Below are positions 1-12,210 of a stretch of 64,000 bases of DNA, piece after piece. The DNA lies in assembly GCA_015039465.1 (NCBI GenBank), contig MU130363.1:349672-413671 (forward strand), written 5' to 3'. Under the pieces are notes generated by a model. The model searched no databases. It was not told the DNA's origin and worked only from the letters and a program-made list of their open reading frames with translations. Within the stretch, counting starts at the first letter, position 1. Every line of letters starts with the position of its first letter. The position numbers and the translations under genes were made by a program. The DNA is from Phlegmacium glaucopus (Eukaryota; Basidiomycota; Agaricomycetes; Agaricales; Cortinariaceae).

Positions 1-662
1 GATCCTCCACCAGTGTTCTGTCCCCCTTCACGGTTTCCATTCATGTTAGTTACTCTACCTCCATATCCACTCTGAGATCCCCCTCCACGACCTCCACTAT
101 AACCTCCACGAGCACCCCATCCACCAAAACTTCCACGCGCTCCCCATCCGCCAAAACCTCCACGGGGTCCCCATCCACCAAAACTTCCACGGCTACTGCT
201 TCCTCCACTTGTATTTGGGTTACTCCCACTCCCAGCCTGTTGAGGACGACGTCGATGATCCAAATTTGCTTCTAGGTTTCGACGGTGATGATCCTTTTCG
301 ATGGCCAATTTCTTCCATTCGATATACGTAGTGGGTTCTGAGACACCAATGGCAGCGTACATGTCCCCCAGAAGGTGACTATTGAGGCTCTTCTTCAAGA
401 AACGGATTAATGCAGCGTCATTGTACCCAGAATCACGCCTATAAACTTCAACATCCTCAAAAAAGGTCTTGACCGGCGTGCGTTCGTCCTGAACAAGTTT
501 CTCAAGTTTGATTTGGGCATCATCTTGGCGATTTGATGTCTCAAAATGACCCCGAAAGTCCTTTTCAAAACTCTCCCATGTTATCCACGGCAGTTCATTG
601 GGAAGCAACCCCTCCATCAAGTTATCAAGCCACTTCTGTGCATTCCCTTCCAGATAAGTCAT
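1..662 (-). CDS. Retrotransposon Gag-like protein, 3' part beyond window
   Basis: Open on the minus strand from the ATG at 662 to the window edge, with an in-frame TGA three codons upstream of that ATG. The protein begins MTYLEGNAQKWLDNLMEG and continues with the W..F...F..HF pattern and a YRRDSGYNDAALIRFLKKSL segment, typical of the Retrotrans_gag domain of Ty3/gypsy-like elements in fungi. From about residue 130 it becomes rich in Gly, Arg and Ser, with repeats of GGWGARG/GGFGG. In Gag proteins this tail precedes or replaces the CCHC zinc knuckle, and no knuckle is visible before the edge. Protease, reverse transcriptase and integrase would lie to the left, outside the window. No intron is needed. 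I cannot tell whether the element is intact or whether an LTR lies to the right. Confidence 0.75.
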   Translation of the reverse strand, partial: MTYLEGNAQKWLDNLMEGLLPNELPWITWESFEKDFRGHFETSNRQDDAQIKLEKLVQDERTPVKTFFEDVEVYRRDSGYNDAALIRFLKKSLNSHLLGDMYAAIGVSEPTTYIEWKKLAIEKDHHRRNLEANLDHRRRPQQAGSGSNPNTSGGSSSRGSFGGWGPRGGFGGWGARGSFGGWGARGGYSGGRGGGSQSGYGGRVTNMNGNREGGQNTGGG

Positions 663-1189
663 AATGTTTCAGATATTGCAACGAACTTCGAGCCACAGTT
701 CACGTCTTGGTCATGCAGTGTGTAGTGTGTATTAAAGGGAATCGGTTGTGGTGCAGTCTTGCGCTAATGTCAGCGTCGCGAGAGTAAAAGGGCGGAAATA
801 AATATATAGGCGGTGGATAGACCAGCGCAAGACTGGAAAAGTATTTACAGGAGACGGAAGGCTATATACTGCGAATGTGAGACACGCTACTGTAAAGGGA
901 GAGGACAAGATAAGATAAGATAAGGCGATCATTCTCTGACATGATTGATGCATACATATAATATCACCAACGAGTATTCCTCCTTTGTCTGAAACTTGCT
1001 TGTTGGTTGGATTTCTGCATCACAAAGTGTAGGTTAACTTACCTCTCCTGCTCAGTTCTAAAATATATTTGTGCATCATTCATCACGCATCATGCAACAT
1101 ATGTTTTATCGTATAAAAAATTGCATCACGCATCACGCAACATGCAACACGACACATGTTTTCATACATGCAACATTTATAATATAAAA

Positions 1190-1295
1190 CCGCATCATCG
1201 CATCATCGCATCAATGATCATCGATCATCGATCATCGCATCGATCATCGCATCGATCATCGCATCGATCATCGCATCACGCACGCATCACGCAAC
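1190..1295. repeat. ATCG-type minisatellite
   Basis: Tandem copies of a 12-nt unit GCATCGATCATC with shorter variants (CATCG, GATCATC). The flanks at 1078-1190 and 1295-1332 carry scattered copies of GCATCACGCA and GCAACA, so the whole 1078-1332 stretch looks grown from one simple sequence. A frame is open through it only because the unit contains no stop in that frame. Confidence 0.85.
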
Positions 1296-2464
1296 ACATT
1301 TTCATACACATGAAAATTGCATCATACATCATGGCATTCAATTGTATTTGGTTTGAAGTTCAAATTCTGCTGAAGTCAGCCGAATAACCGGTTGCTGAAT
1401 TATAGCCATGAGGGGGCAGGGAGGAGTGAAGGCGTGGGAGAGGTGCAGATGCTAGCCTATGCTGCCTGTCGGACTCAGTCGGAGAGACGATGGGCGGTAC
1501 CTTGATGGTGATGATCTCTGAGATGACAAGGTGATGACAACGCATCACATTTTGATGGCCCTAGCATTTCCTGAAACATATTAAATGTTGACAATACCCC
1601 CAGTAGTAGGGTTATTAAAATAATTGAGGCTTGTTAGCCTACAAACCCCCCTCCTATGTAAGCCTCGAATGTCGTGTGATTGAGGTGTTTTCGCTTTACT
1701 CATTTTACGCTCCCTTATTGTATATCAAGTCATAAAAACACCTTCTAAAGATGTTCGAGCATAGGGAAACTTGAAGGTCAGTCCAGCTCAAAGCAACAAT
1801 CAATAACAATCTTATCTCGTCGTCTGCAGCATCTATTCAGCACTTGTTTATCTTCCCATATTGATGGGGCCTAGATGGTAAGTGTCGATCAGGTGTTAAT
1901 CATCAGAAAAGCTATATTTCAAAGCTACCATAGATTCGATGTTATTCGAATCCATTGAACAGAAGTGAGCTGATGTCGAAAAGAGAACGAGTCAATAATT
2001 CATCTTTTGTCTACTAGATCCAATGAAACGACCGTGTCGTCATCTGTGCTACTATATCAACATGATTAGGCCTCTCATCGTATCCAAAGCATGGGCGTCA
2101 CTCCTCCAACACGTCAACGAAGAATTTAGGTTCCATTCGTTGAATCTGTTGTTTTTGTGAGTCCAATTGTAACTGGGCGTTCGAATCTAACAGGGGTGGG
2201 TTTATGTCAAAAAGTGGAAGCCAGTAACTCAGTTGCTGTCAGAGTATCTGATAATCACTATAATCATTTTTTTGGTGACAGATTTCGCTAATCTGAGGCC
2301 AGGCTTACAGAGGCTTACCTTGGAAAACTCGGTTATCCAAAATAAGGCAGGTCGCATCACAAACCTGATCAAAAATTGGATCACGACAAGGACAGTCTGT
2401 CAAGATCATCACAAACTTCAAGCTTCTATTTCAGTCACTGTATCAGATACAGATGCTAAACTCT

Positions 2465-2472
2465 TATATAAA
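2465..2472 (+). promoter_or_regulatory. Possible TATA box of the multi-TM gene
   Basis: TATATAAA lies 46 bp before the ATG at 2518. Position and sequence suit a fungal core promoter. This is seen from sequence only. Confidence 0.4.
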
Positions 2473-2517
2473 GCAAGGGCCAGAGATGCAATAGGTCATT
2501 ACAACACACAGGCAGTC

Positions 2518-3697
2518 ATGAAGCTAAGTCTTCAAGACTTTGTCATTATTGGGTCATGTCTTGAAGGTTTTCTCTACGGTAAGATATTTTTTCTACAACT
2601 TTCACAGCACCTGCTAAGGAAGCATAATATTAACCTGTCCCAGGATTCTATTCTGGCATATTCGCCATGTATTTAGAAAGCCACTGGATATCAAACAAAT
2701 GCACCAACAAGAAGAGAAATACCATTTTCTATGCTCTGTGCGCTCTATACGTTCTATCTCTTGTCAATGTTGTGCTTGGTATAACATTTTCCTCAATTTC
2801 GGTTAGTAACAATTTCATTGGTAACAATAACCATCTTTTTTACGCTTTCTCTTTTGTAGAATCCATTGGCATCCCTCGACATAGCTATTATTCAAGGCAC
2901 ATTAACTGGTTGCGCCGATTTAATAGCTCAATCTATCCTAGTATGTATAAACTACTACGCCTATCATTTACTGTATTCATGCAAATCTCAAAGATATACC
3001 GTTGCTGGATTGTATGGGGTTGTAATATCTGTGTCGTGATCGTTCCTTCAATCTTAGCATTTGTATTCTTAGGTCAGTCAAGCTATCTTATTTGACTGGT
3101 TAATTTCAATTCATTGCCTCTAGTTATGTGGCTAGCAGCTAGCAGCGCACAGTACATTCTCTCAGACCAAGTTGTGGATCCTGCCTGGGGGAATTGGCTG
3201 GGTGTGGCAAGTGTTGCCATGTCCATGACTGTGAATGCTCTGGTGACAGGCTTAATGATCCTCAAGCTCTTCAATGTGTACCGTGAAGTCAAATCTACCT
3301 CAGATGACCGAACTTTGGGTGTCACTGGGGGGAACAAAGCTCGGACTGTCATATTCGTGCTAATTGAATCTGGCATGATATTGTTTTCAATCCAATTGGT
3401 TCTGGTCATTGTTACCATTGTGACGAACACTATCGATAAAGTTTATGATATTATCGTTGCTATACACCAAACGCTCAATGTGATTACAACATCAGTCATC
3501 GTTATTCCTTATTTTACTAATAACATGGCTCTATCTAGGGTATAATGCCTACAATCATCCTGGTGCGGGTCTCAATGGGATTGTCGTTCCATGACCAGGA
3601 GTCTATGATAGAATCTACTGTCGGGAGTTTACGCTTTGCGGCTAACCGTTCAAATTCAATACCGGAAACGGGAGATGTCGATCTAGTGATTCAGTGA
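2518..3697 (+). CDS. Multi-pass membrane protein, agaricomycete IYRCWIVWG family
   Basis: Six exons: 2518-2578, 2644-2801, 2860-2940, 2994-3072, 3124-3479 and 3539-3697, giving about 297 residues. The start MKLSLQDFVIIGSCLEGFLYG, the joined GFYSGIFAMYLE, ILIYRCWIVWG, and the late segment GIMPTIILVRVSMGLSFHD are hallmarks of a large seven-helix family common in mushroom genomes and of unknown function. About seven hydrophobic helices are visible, then a short hydrophilic tail rich in Ser, Asn and Asp. The last intron starts with GTGATT, a weak donor, but this choice alone restores the family motif after HQTLN. No ligand or pathway can be named. A receptor- or channel-like role is only a guess from topology. 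Confidence 0.85.
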
Positions 3698-4004
3698 ATA
3701 GAGACAAAGGTGCATTCGACTACTAAGTGACGATATCCAGATGGTAGATGGATGATCATATAGCCAGCTAGAACTAGATATTGTAGAGGCACATAACTTG
3801 AACCTTGATGTATTATAATCATGATAGGTTCCAAAAAGTTCTACAGCACGAGACAGTAGACCGCAACGGTGTTTATGTAATACATCTGGAATAATATTGG
3901 GTGTGTGCGGAGAGCCTGGCATCAAATTGGTCCTTACGGATGAGGTCGACCCTCAGCGACCCGACTGTTCCAGTCATCAGTACAGAACCTTTTCTTTGCT
4001 GACA
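3698..4004. other. Spacer before the asparaginase gene
   Basis: 307 bp holding the 3' untranslated region of the multi-TM gene and the promoter of the asparaginase gene. I see no distinctive element in it. Confidence 0.5.
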
Positions 4005-6604
4005 ATGGAAATACCTCTGTCTGCCACAGATGAATCTCGGGTACTCGTCATCTACACAGGTAATTAATAGACTGAACTTGTATCGTGGATAACTCAATGG
4101 TCCCTCCCTTCTGGAATAGGTGGGACAATTGGGATGCTTGTAGGGCAGCAAGGATATGTCCCAGAGCCTTACTTCCTGACCGAAACGCTGCGCAGTCAAA
4201 CGCGATTTCATGATCCCCTTCAAGATTCACTGTTTTCCAACGCTGGTTCAGTTCAGGGGTTCAGGGAGTGGAGCAGTGGTAGAACAAGCCCTCAGCTGAC
4301 CCCCACCAGTAACACAACCTCCGTTCCAGGCAGGACGCTCCTTGTTAGGTCATCATGTCCTATCGGTCACTCCTCGACGCTTGAACCCAAGGTTGACAAG
4401 CGCGCCTCGACTCAACCAAGATGCATACGCGTCTCTGAAAATGTGTATGAGGCTCAGTTGCCAACACTTGTAACCCCACGCAGCAAAGTTCCAGGAGGCA
4501 GTGGGAGTAAATCGATTCGTTATGCAATTTTGGAGGTGTGCCTTGAATTTAGTATTGTCACCCTTTTTTCTAATTCTGGAATTTCCGTTTAGTGGAATCC
4601 ACTCTTAGACAGTAGCAATATGGATATCAAAGGTATGTGCTTCAAGTCTTCGGACTTGATAAATACCTTTGCGACCTTTACTACAAATAGATTGGATTCG
4701 CATAGCGACAGAAATAGAGCTTAACTATACCTTCGACGCTTTTGTCATTCTACACGGAACCGATACTATGGCATATACCTCGAGTGCACTCAGCTTTCTT
4801 TTAGAGGATCTAGGAAAGACAGTGGTAATGGACTTCTCTCCATGTACTTACCTCTATGCAAACTCACCTAATCCTTACAAAGATACTGACAGGTGCCCAA
4901 ATTCCCCTATCTCAACTCAGAAACGACGCTGTCGACAATCTCATGGGCGCACTCACAATCGCTGGACATTATATCATACCAGGTACTTCTCGGGTTCGTT
5001 GCTGGTCTCATGCTAACAACCCTTTCACCTTTTGTTAGAGTGCTGTCTATATTTTAATCATACCTTGTTTCGAGGAAACAGGGTTACAAAAATGTCTTCT
5101 TATGATCTGAGTGCTTTCAACAGTCCGAATTTCCCCCCGCTGGTGAATGGTAGGCCGAAAGTAACAATCTCAAAATTTCAGGCGATAGTGACTCATTTAT
5201 TCATAGTTGGAATTGACATTGTCGTCAATTGGAACGACGTCATTCGACAAACAAGTCTCCGACGATTTAGAGCCCATAAATGTAAAGGTTGCACATTCTT
5301 TTTCTGAGATGTACTGACTCATCGACGACAGACATGAGTCCCCATGTCGGTACGCTTGAAATTTCCAGAGTGGATTATTGTTCTATTTACTAAGACTCTT
5401 GCGTCACAGCAACTTTACGTCTGTTTCCTGGAATATCGGGCGCGACAATAAGGGCATTCTTCATGCCTCCAATCCGCGGAGTTGTTCTGGAAACCTTTGG
5501 CGCTGGAAATGCTCCCCAGCGTGCAGATGTAATGGAGGCCTTGAAAGAGGCCTGCGATCGTGGCGTGATAGTCGTGGCTATCTCGCAATGCGCGAAAGGG
5601 TCGGTATCAGACGCCTATGAAACGGGGCGGTCCTTGCTACAAGCTGGCGTTGTCCCAGGAAGTGACATGACTCCCGAGGTTTGCAAGTTTGCGCTGCTCT
5701 CTCTCTCTCGATATCTGATTGATTGGTTTCCTTTTTTCTTCTTTTATGGTCTGCATAGTGTGCGCTAACCAAACTTGGCTACCTCTTGTCGAAGGACGAA
5801 TTATCTGTCAAGGATGTTCGTGATCTTATTGGGATACCTCTACGAGGGGAACTTTCTCGCTCTTCTGGAACATTCCTGCAACAACCTTTGACTCCAGAAC
5901 AGAATCTGGACAGCATACAACAAATCTTATCGCAGTTCGTGCGCCTCGCCCGCCCACCATCATCTGTGTTGCCCCAGATCACCGTCACATCAGATTCTGT
6001 CGATTCTGGAGCACAAGATGCAGCTGCTCCTTGGTCATGGACAGCAGCCGAAGCAGCAACAACAGAAGCTGTCTTATTCCCTTTCCTCGTCCATCTGGCT
6101 GCAGCGAGAGATGACCTAGAAAGCCTGAATTTCTGTCTAAAGCCAGCAGAGAACGACGACGAAGCGCTCAGATTCAAGATGATACCTGGCGGAATTGTAA
6201 ACTGCCTTGAGCCTAGTTCAGGAAAATCACCTCTCCATGTCGCTTGCCTAAACGGAAATACGAGGTCTGTTGAGTTGCTCCTACGTTCTGGCGCCCTCGT
6301 GCACCTCAGAGACATTCTTGGACATACTGCGTTATATCTTGTGAGTTGTTTGTTCGTCGTGGTCCGATATGAATCTAATCATATTTATACACATCAGGCT
6401 GCTCGGCAGGGTCACGAAGCTATCGTTGACGTCTTGGTTCAAGCTGGGGCGAGGCTTGGTGGGACTGATCAACTTTTCGTTGATAACATTGTCAAGGACG
6501 CGACGCGAGCTGGCGACCAACGTTCTTTGCGGATATGGCTGAAAGCAGGATGGGAACCTGGCCTACCCAAGGCAGTTTTAACAGAAGCTCAAAATGAATT
6601 ATGA
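4005..6604 (+). CDS. Cytosolic L-asparaginase with C-terminal ankyrin repeats
   Basis: Hydrolyses L-asparagine to aspartate and ammonia. About eleven exons encode roughly 670 residues. The N-terminal domain carries both threonine motifs of the type I family, VIYTGGTIGM (Thr near residue 21) and LHGTDTMAYT with its Thr-Asp pair, plus ILTGAQIPLSQLRNDAVDN and the lysine in VTKMSSYDLSAF. SPHVATLRLFPGI and VVLETFGAGNAP follow. After a linker the C-terminal part has ankyrin repeats (GKSPLHVACLNGNTRSVELL, then ARQGHEAIVDVLVQAGA). This order matches human ASPG and other eukaryotic AnsA-type enzymes with ankyrin tails. No signal peptide is seen, so a cytosolic enzyme is expected. The start MEIPLSATDESR lies just before the first motif. 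The gene converges on the CSM1-like gene with 170 bp between stop codons. Confidence 0.93.
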
Positions 6605-6774
6605 ATACTAAACAGAACTTTTCAATCCGGTAGATAACATCTAGACACAAGGCCCGGATTTTCGTCCATGGTATGGGTTGTAATCCCTGTGGAGATATTG
6701 GAGCAATTAAGCATCCCATATATATCGGTAATGTATATGTAGCAGCAGTATGCAGATTGCACACGTTGATGAAA

Positions 6775-8655
6775 TCAATGTACCTCAACGATTTGCACAT
6801 CATCTTCTGATCTACTGTCGTCTGACTCCCCATCACCACTCATACGGTCACGGAGTGTTCGAATGAACAACGACAATTGTGACCTCTCAAAGGTGAAAGT
6901 TGTGTTCAGGAACTCAAGTGACTCCCTGAAGGCGGCCGATTCTTTGTCGAGATTTTGCGGAACGTATTGAACGGTCTCAACCAATTGTCGTTCGCTTTCC
7001 ACAGGTTCTTTGGATGCGGTTGGAGGTTCCTTACACAGACGTAAAGTGAAACTGATAGCTATGATGTCCAATTATAAACGCGAGATAGACAAGCAAGTTT
7101 ATCAAGAAAAACTCACTTCTAGAATCCGACTGACCCTTGTCCTTCTGAGCAACCTCGTCTGTATACGAATATACACAATTCAAGATCCACTCATCAGTAT
7201 CAAGATATTTCCCCTTTCCCAGTTTCATGCTCGGTACAATGAGATTCGTGAGGTCTTCGTAAAACTTGATAATTTCTGCGAGTTTCGGGTCATCCGTCGA
7301 CGACAGACCATTTCCTGTTCGAGGACGAGATGTTGAAGGAGGCATGCGTTGAAGTTTGTTCGCCATAGTTTTCCCTCGATCGATTTCCGCTTGTAGCTCA
7401 ATGCGTAAATCATTCTCTGAGAGAATAAAAAAATGTTCAATACCACTAAGTAGCCAGAGAGACAGCAGGGAAATGTACGAACGGCTTTGTTTCAATGTAG
7501 AGATTTCATCGTCTTTTTCCTTGAGCTTCTTTTCCACGTTCTGATATCTTTTTTTCCACTCGTTCACTTCGGCTTGAAGTGCATGCATTTCCCTATTCGC
7601 TTCTTCTCGTGTCAAAATTTCGAACACTTGCTGGTGGGTTCGATGTACGGGATCTTTGCGAGCCAGTTGTGCATTGAGATTAGCAATAAGGGTCTCCTGT
7701 GCTGTTATGAAGAGAAACAGAGTCAAATCAAATAACGGAATCAATTTCCACCCGAAGTAGAACATACCTTGCAGCTGCATCTTGAATTGACCCTCCATCC
7801 GTTCAAGCAATAGCTCCGGCTCCGTATTTCGAATTTGGCAAAGCTCGTTGAACCGCGCCGTTAGACTATCAATTCGGGATAATGCCTAAAAATTCAATGT
7901 TAGCTTATATTATTCAATAAGAACGAGTATAATGTCTGTAATTGGGGATTGATCTGAAACGAACCTGACGTAGTTGCTCTTCCAATCGAGCCGTCGTCCC
8001 ATCGTCGTTCTTCTGTCCTGATTGAAATTTAGGCGCTCGACCTGCATTATGCACTGTTGCGGTATTTAAGGTATTTGCGATGAGTGCCGCGCCATTGACA
8101 TCCACATCCATTCCATGCTCCACGGCGTCATTCAAATCCACGTCCATGGGTTCACGAGCAGATTTTGGGGCCGATCTCGGGGGGCCTATCTTAGGTCCTG
8201 CTCTGGCTTTCCCCTTTGCAACAGCGGTTGTAGCAGTAGGCTTCCCATTAACAGTAGACGTAGGTTTGCGAGACCCTCCGCGAGATCTAGTCGTCTTTGG
8301 TGGAGGAGGATCAACTTCTTGAATTTCATCGTCGTCTTCATCTTCCACGACATGAGTTTCCTTCCGCTTGCCATTCCCCCTTACGTTTCTGACTTCAACA
8401 TCATCTTCGTCATCCTCGTTATCGTCAATTTCATGCACCTGTTTGCCGGAAGCCAGAAGCTGGGCTCGGGTGGGATTCGATGGTCCCGCTTCGGCGCTTG
8501 TTGGTACACGACTGTTCGCTTTCTCACTTATAAATGGCTTTGTTCGAGATACATATGGTGTGGTTGTACCAAGGCCACCTGTATTACACGATCAACGTTC
8601 AATTATTTGATACCAAGGGGCATTTTATCTCACCAAATTCGTCGGAGTCGGACAT
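6775..8655 (-). CDS. CSM1: Monopolin subunit Csm1/Pcs1-like
   Basis: In yeasts Csm1/Pcs1 cross-links kinetochore components so that sister kinetochores attach correctly, and it also acts in rDNA silencing. Exon 1 is very short (MSDSDEFG). A long acidic and basic disordered region follows, with EDDEDDVEV, DEDDDEIQEVDPPPPK and two MDV motifs. A coiled coil then spans roughly 170 residues (ARLEEQLRQ, then QAEVNEWKKRYQNVEKKLKE). The globular C-terminal domain starts at DDPKLAEIIKFYEDLTNLIV, the recognisable opening of the Csm1 domain, and ends with VPQNLDKESAAFRESLEFLN and an acidic tail. Coiled coil plus Csm1 head is the known family order. The symbol is assigned by architecture, and similarity outside the head domain is weak. 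Confidence 0.8.
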
Positions 8656-9098
8656 GATGTTACGGTTCAGTACATGAGTGACAAAAAGGGGTTGTGACGA
8701 AGACGCGATTGCACGTGCGACGCGTTGGTGATATATTACGTCCAGTCACTCATCTTGCTGAAGTGTACGAAAAACAGGTGTCTTTGAATTATGTGTTAAA
8801 ACAAATTGTGCATGTACTAGGGAAACAAATATTATATAGCGTATACCAAGTTCAAGCTGCAACGAAACGGATTATGGGATACAAGATATGAAAATGACTA
8901 GTACAAAGGAACAATATGGGTGTAACGAAAATGAGATAAAAATACAGTATAGAAATGTGCGAATGGACGAAAAATAGAAAATCAACAGAATTAAACGCAG
9001 ACTCGGAGCTCCGAAAAAGAAGATGAATGCTGTTTAGACCAATCCAGCAATAATTGGGGTCGAGTACGGCGTCCGAACCGTGCATGAGTAACGGACTG
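8656..9098. other. Spacer between the CSM1-like and arrestin-like genes
   Basis: 443 bp holding the CSM1 promoter and the arrestin-gene 3' region. It is AT-rich and I see no further gene. Confidence 0.5.
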
Positions 9099-10919
9099 TT
9101 ACCTTTTCACGTTATAATCATGATTATCATGGCAAACATTCGTAAAATCCAGATGGGAGTCGGATGATAGGGAAGCCGAGGCCGAAGAGCAGACGTCAAT
9201 TAGTGTCTCGGTGGACGAACGGGGGCTATAAAGAGGCAGAGGCGTCGAATAATCAATCTTACGCTCTCCATTAAAATCGTAGAGATGCGAATAAGCGGGC
9301 AAAAAGGGAATGAGATCGTGAGACATAGTCGAAGTGGGATAGGACAAAGACGAAGGAGATGTTGTAGATGTTGAAGCAGCAGCAGCGTCGGCGGAACTGG
9401 ACGAATGAGCAGGGGGTGGTGTCTGAGCTCTGAGAGGAGGCGGATTCGGAGCGACATTCGCAAAAGTGACTGGCACATTGAATTTGAGTTGTTCATAGGC
9501 AATCTCCCCACTTGGAAGATCAAAAGCACACGTCAAACTGATCGAGATATCATGATACACGCTGTAAAGTGGACTGGACAGCGAAGGACGTATGGGGGAC
9601 CCCGTCCACTCGGGGGATTCCGCATCCGCTTTGGCTGTGCTACATTGCACAAAAGGGACAACGGCGTCCATGGTATACCAAGTAGGAAGTTCTTGTGGCG
9701 TATGGTCATCAGCGAAGACGTAGTTATTTTCTGCGAGTTTGAATGTTCCGCTCAACTCTGAAGGAAGAAGGGAGAATGTGCGACCAAAAGATTCTGAAAC
9801 ATCGGAGCCTACAAAGAGACCGGCATCATAGATGGAGCTGAGGGTATGAGGGTCCAAAAGCGGTAGGTTAGGAGGCTGCATTTCTTGAGGAGGAATAGGA
9901 TACCGCAGCAGGTATCCCGAGGAAGGGCGAATTCTGAACGGAGATATTTTTTTTTAGTGCTGCGGACGTATAATTCATTAATTTCCCCTTTACCTGGTCT
10001 TTTCTTGTTGTAGGATATCAACAACCACTTCAGTCACTTGCAATTTTTTACAATCCTCTTCACAAAGGTCTTTCGTCCGCATCCGCAAAGTCAAAGGCAA
10101 GGTGTTACCCGCGACATTAGCATACTCTGGGACAGAAGCAAGGACCTGGATCTTGTTGAGAACTTCAACAGGCATCCTTGGTTTACTAGAAATCGAAGCG
10201 GGGGACGAAGTATGTGAGTCGACAAGATAAGTCACAGTTTTGTCGTTGAGGACATCGGCCCTGGGTGCGGAAATAAAGCGACGGAGGTGGATCTCCTTCT
10301 GTCCGTGTGCCAACTTGAGTCGAGAACGAAAAGGTGCACAAAGGGATACAAAGCTCCATGAACTTTGTTGATCGTCATCTAGATTGGTGAATGTAGCGGT
10401 AGCATAGAGCGAGTAACGAATTCCAATATCTTCTATGTCCAGCGTCGTAGTGGGCGGTAGCCATCCGGGAATGGGTAGATTGAAGATGACATTCCATATA
10501 CCTAATGATTAAAATTTCTGATAAATTAACCATTAACTGTGGATGTATGGGTAACATACAAGGTTCGCCGGAACCTTCGTTTGAAAGCTCTATAGGCTCT
10601 GAAGGAGCAAGTTCTCTGGTGACTGAACAAAGGCGCAGAGACGAGTAACCCATGGTCGGAGTAAAAATCTCGGATTGGCCTTCAAAGGTAAGAGAGACAG
10701 ATTGTAGAAGCAAGCGAGCAGTTTTTCGATGGTCGAAAAGAGAGAAAGAGCTTGAAGAAGAAACCGAGATAGAGACGTGACCTGACAAAGAATAAGCAGC
10801 ACTATAAGAAAGCATGAATAAGGATTCAAGTCAAGAAGAGAAAGACCATACCTAGGATCTGATTCCCCGTACATATCCAGGGTGGGTGTGAGGGGATGTA
10901 CTGCGATAGACAGTGCCAT
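9099..10919 (-). CDS. Arrestin-like N-terminal domain protein
   Basis: Starts MALSIAVHPLTPTLDMYGES. After an intron it continues AAYSLSGHVSISVSSSSSF, KTARLLLQSVSLTFEGQSEI, LCSVTRELAPSEPIELSNEG and IWNVIFNLPIPGWLPPT. These are beta-strand segments of the arrestin N-terminal fold as found in a large basidiomycete family. A second beta domain follows (VEVLNKIQVLASVPEYANVAG), and the C-terminal third is long, Ser/Thr/Pro-rich and disordered. Fungal alpha-arrestins usually connect ubiquitin ligases to membrane cargo, but the PY motifs that would support such a role are not obvious here, so the function is open. An in-frame ATG at 10979 would add 20 residues. The family-like start at 10919 is preferred. 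Confidence 0.82.
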
Positions 10920-11062
10920 GGTGGTCGAGGAGAAAAAAGAAAGGAGAAATTGTGTCTTATATTTATTGAATAAACTCATTTAGACGTGAGTTTGTTTTAC
11001 TTTACTAAGAACCTCCTTTGTACTTACTCGCTACAAATGAATGCTACCAAATTGTAACAAGG

Positions 11063-12210
11063 TCAAGCAAACACTTTAGATACCGCCAATTCATTTTCAC
11101 CAAGCTTATGCATCTCCTTTCGTCGCGTCGTTTCTGCTTGTGTGTCTTTACGATAATTATATTTACCGCCCTTCTCTCGTCGGATCGCAGACCGGACGGC
11201 CGTTGGTGAGATAAATTCTAAAAATAGATATCACATACAAGAACCAGTACTTGGAGGTTACACTCACCAGGGTTAGAGAATACCGTAGCGCCACCAAAGG
11301 CACCTTCGAATATACGGATAGGAGTAAGCACAAATCGCGGTCCGATTTCTGTGAGCGATGTTTGTGGAGGGCCGTTTGGTTGCAAAGGATCTTTTTCTAA
11401 TATCTGAGAGTCATAAAAAGGTTAAAAGACATATAAATCAAGTTTGCAGCAGCACTCACTTGGAAATTGCGGAACCATATTTTAGAATCAACTATTGAGA
11501 AAGTGAGGATATGATCAATGAAGGGCTTTGAACGTCTTGACGTAGAAGGCACTCCAAAAATCTAAGAACAAGAATTAAAATCGAGAGCGCAAATCCGAAA
11601 GCTGTCCCATACTCACCTGAGTAAACACCTCCTTCGTCAACTTCCCCCACGCCGTGTCTTCAAACGCTTTATCAAAACTTAACAATCCTCTACTCCCTTT
11701 CAAACAATTGCCCGTCATCTTCAGCTCATCCATCGTATGCACATTCTGCACATGCATCTTGATACTGGGTCCATTCGGGGTCTTCGCAGCCCAAAGATAC
11801 AAATCCTCATGACGACGAGCCTCAAAGTACAGTGTGTTGTTGCAGTTATTCAGATATGCAAGTTCTGGTAAGAGATGTAATTGGGATTTTGAGTCCAATT
11901 TTGAGTCTACAATCGCAAAAAAAAAAAGAAACGTAAAATAAGTGGTCGCCTTTCTTCTGACTTGGATATCAGTCGTACCCTTTTTTACATGAGGAAGTAA
12001 AGCTTCCAGGTCATTCATAAGATGTCTCATACGATGCGTAATTCCTCTCGAAGAAAGTAGAAGTACTCGTTGCTTGTTCTTCTTTTTCGTGGACGCCTGA
12101 ACTTCCGGGCCATCCTCGTCCACGTCCATCGCGTCAGCTTTTCGTTTTCGTTTTCCGTTGGCTTGAACATTCAAAGCGTTCGCCTTTTGAGCTTTCAGTA
12201 TAGAAGTCAT
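11063..12210 (-). CDS. BRX1: Ribosome biogenesis protein BRX1 (Brix domain)
   Basis: BRX1 is a nucleolar factor of early 60S subunit assembly. The N-terminus is basic (KRKRKADAMDVDEDG). The Brix domain then begins RVLLLSSRGITHRMRHLMND and continues through YLNNCNNTLYFEARRHEDLYLW, MTGNCLKGSRGLLSFDKAFED and, after further introns, ILTFSIVDSKIWFRNFQI. The C-terminus reads KLGENELAVSKVFA followed by TGA at 11065-11063. One intron near 11910-11980 contains a long T tract on the coding strand. Length and motif order fit the family throughout. The upstream neighbour on the same strand is the KH-domain gene, 330 bp away. Confidence 0.93.

Larger units (their letters stand above)
663..2517. other. AT-rich spacer right of the Gag ORF
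   Basis: No supported gene in about 1.85 kb. The part next to the Gag start would be the leader or LTR of the retroelement, but I could not define LTR ends or a primer-binding site. It contains a GATAA run near 910-925 and the ATCG-type satellite listed separately. The open frames here lie in repeats or lack coding character. Confidence 0.5.

Noticed and set aside
97..200. CRISPR-like spaced repeats
   Set aside because: The repeats are codon-level Gly/Arg repeats of the Gag tail in a eukaryotic genome.
1007..1387. Open frame of 126 codons on the plus strand
   Set aside because: It runs through the ATCG-type satellite and owes its openness to the repeat. Composition is dominated by His, Ser and Arg from the unit.
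5779..6315. Minus-strand frame of 178 codons
   Set aside because: It is the shadow of the well-supported asparaginase C-terminal exon on the other strand.
8115..8657. Plus-strand frame of 180 codons
   Set aside because: It is antisense to the acidic N-terminal region of the CSM1-like gene. It has no family features.
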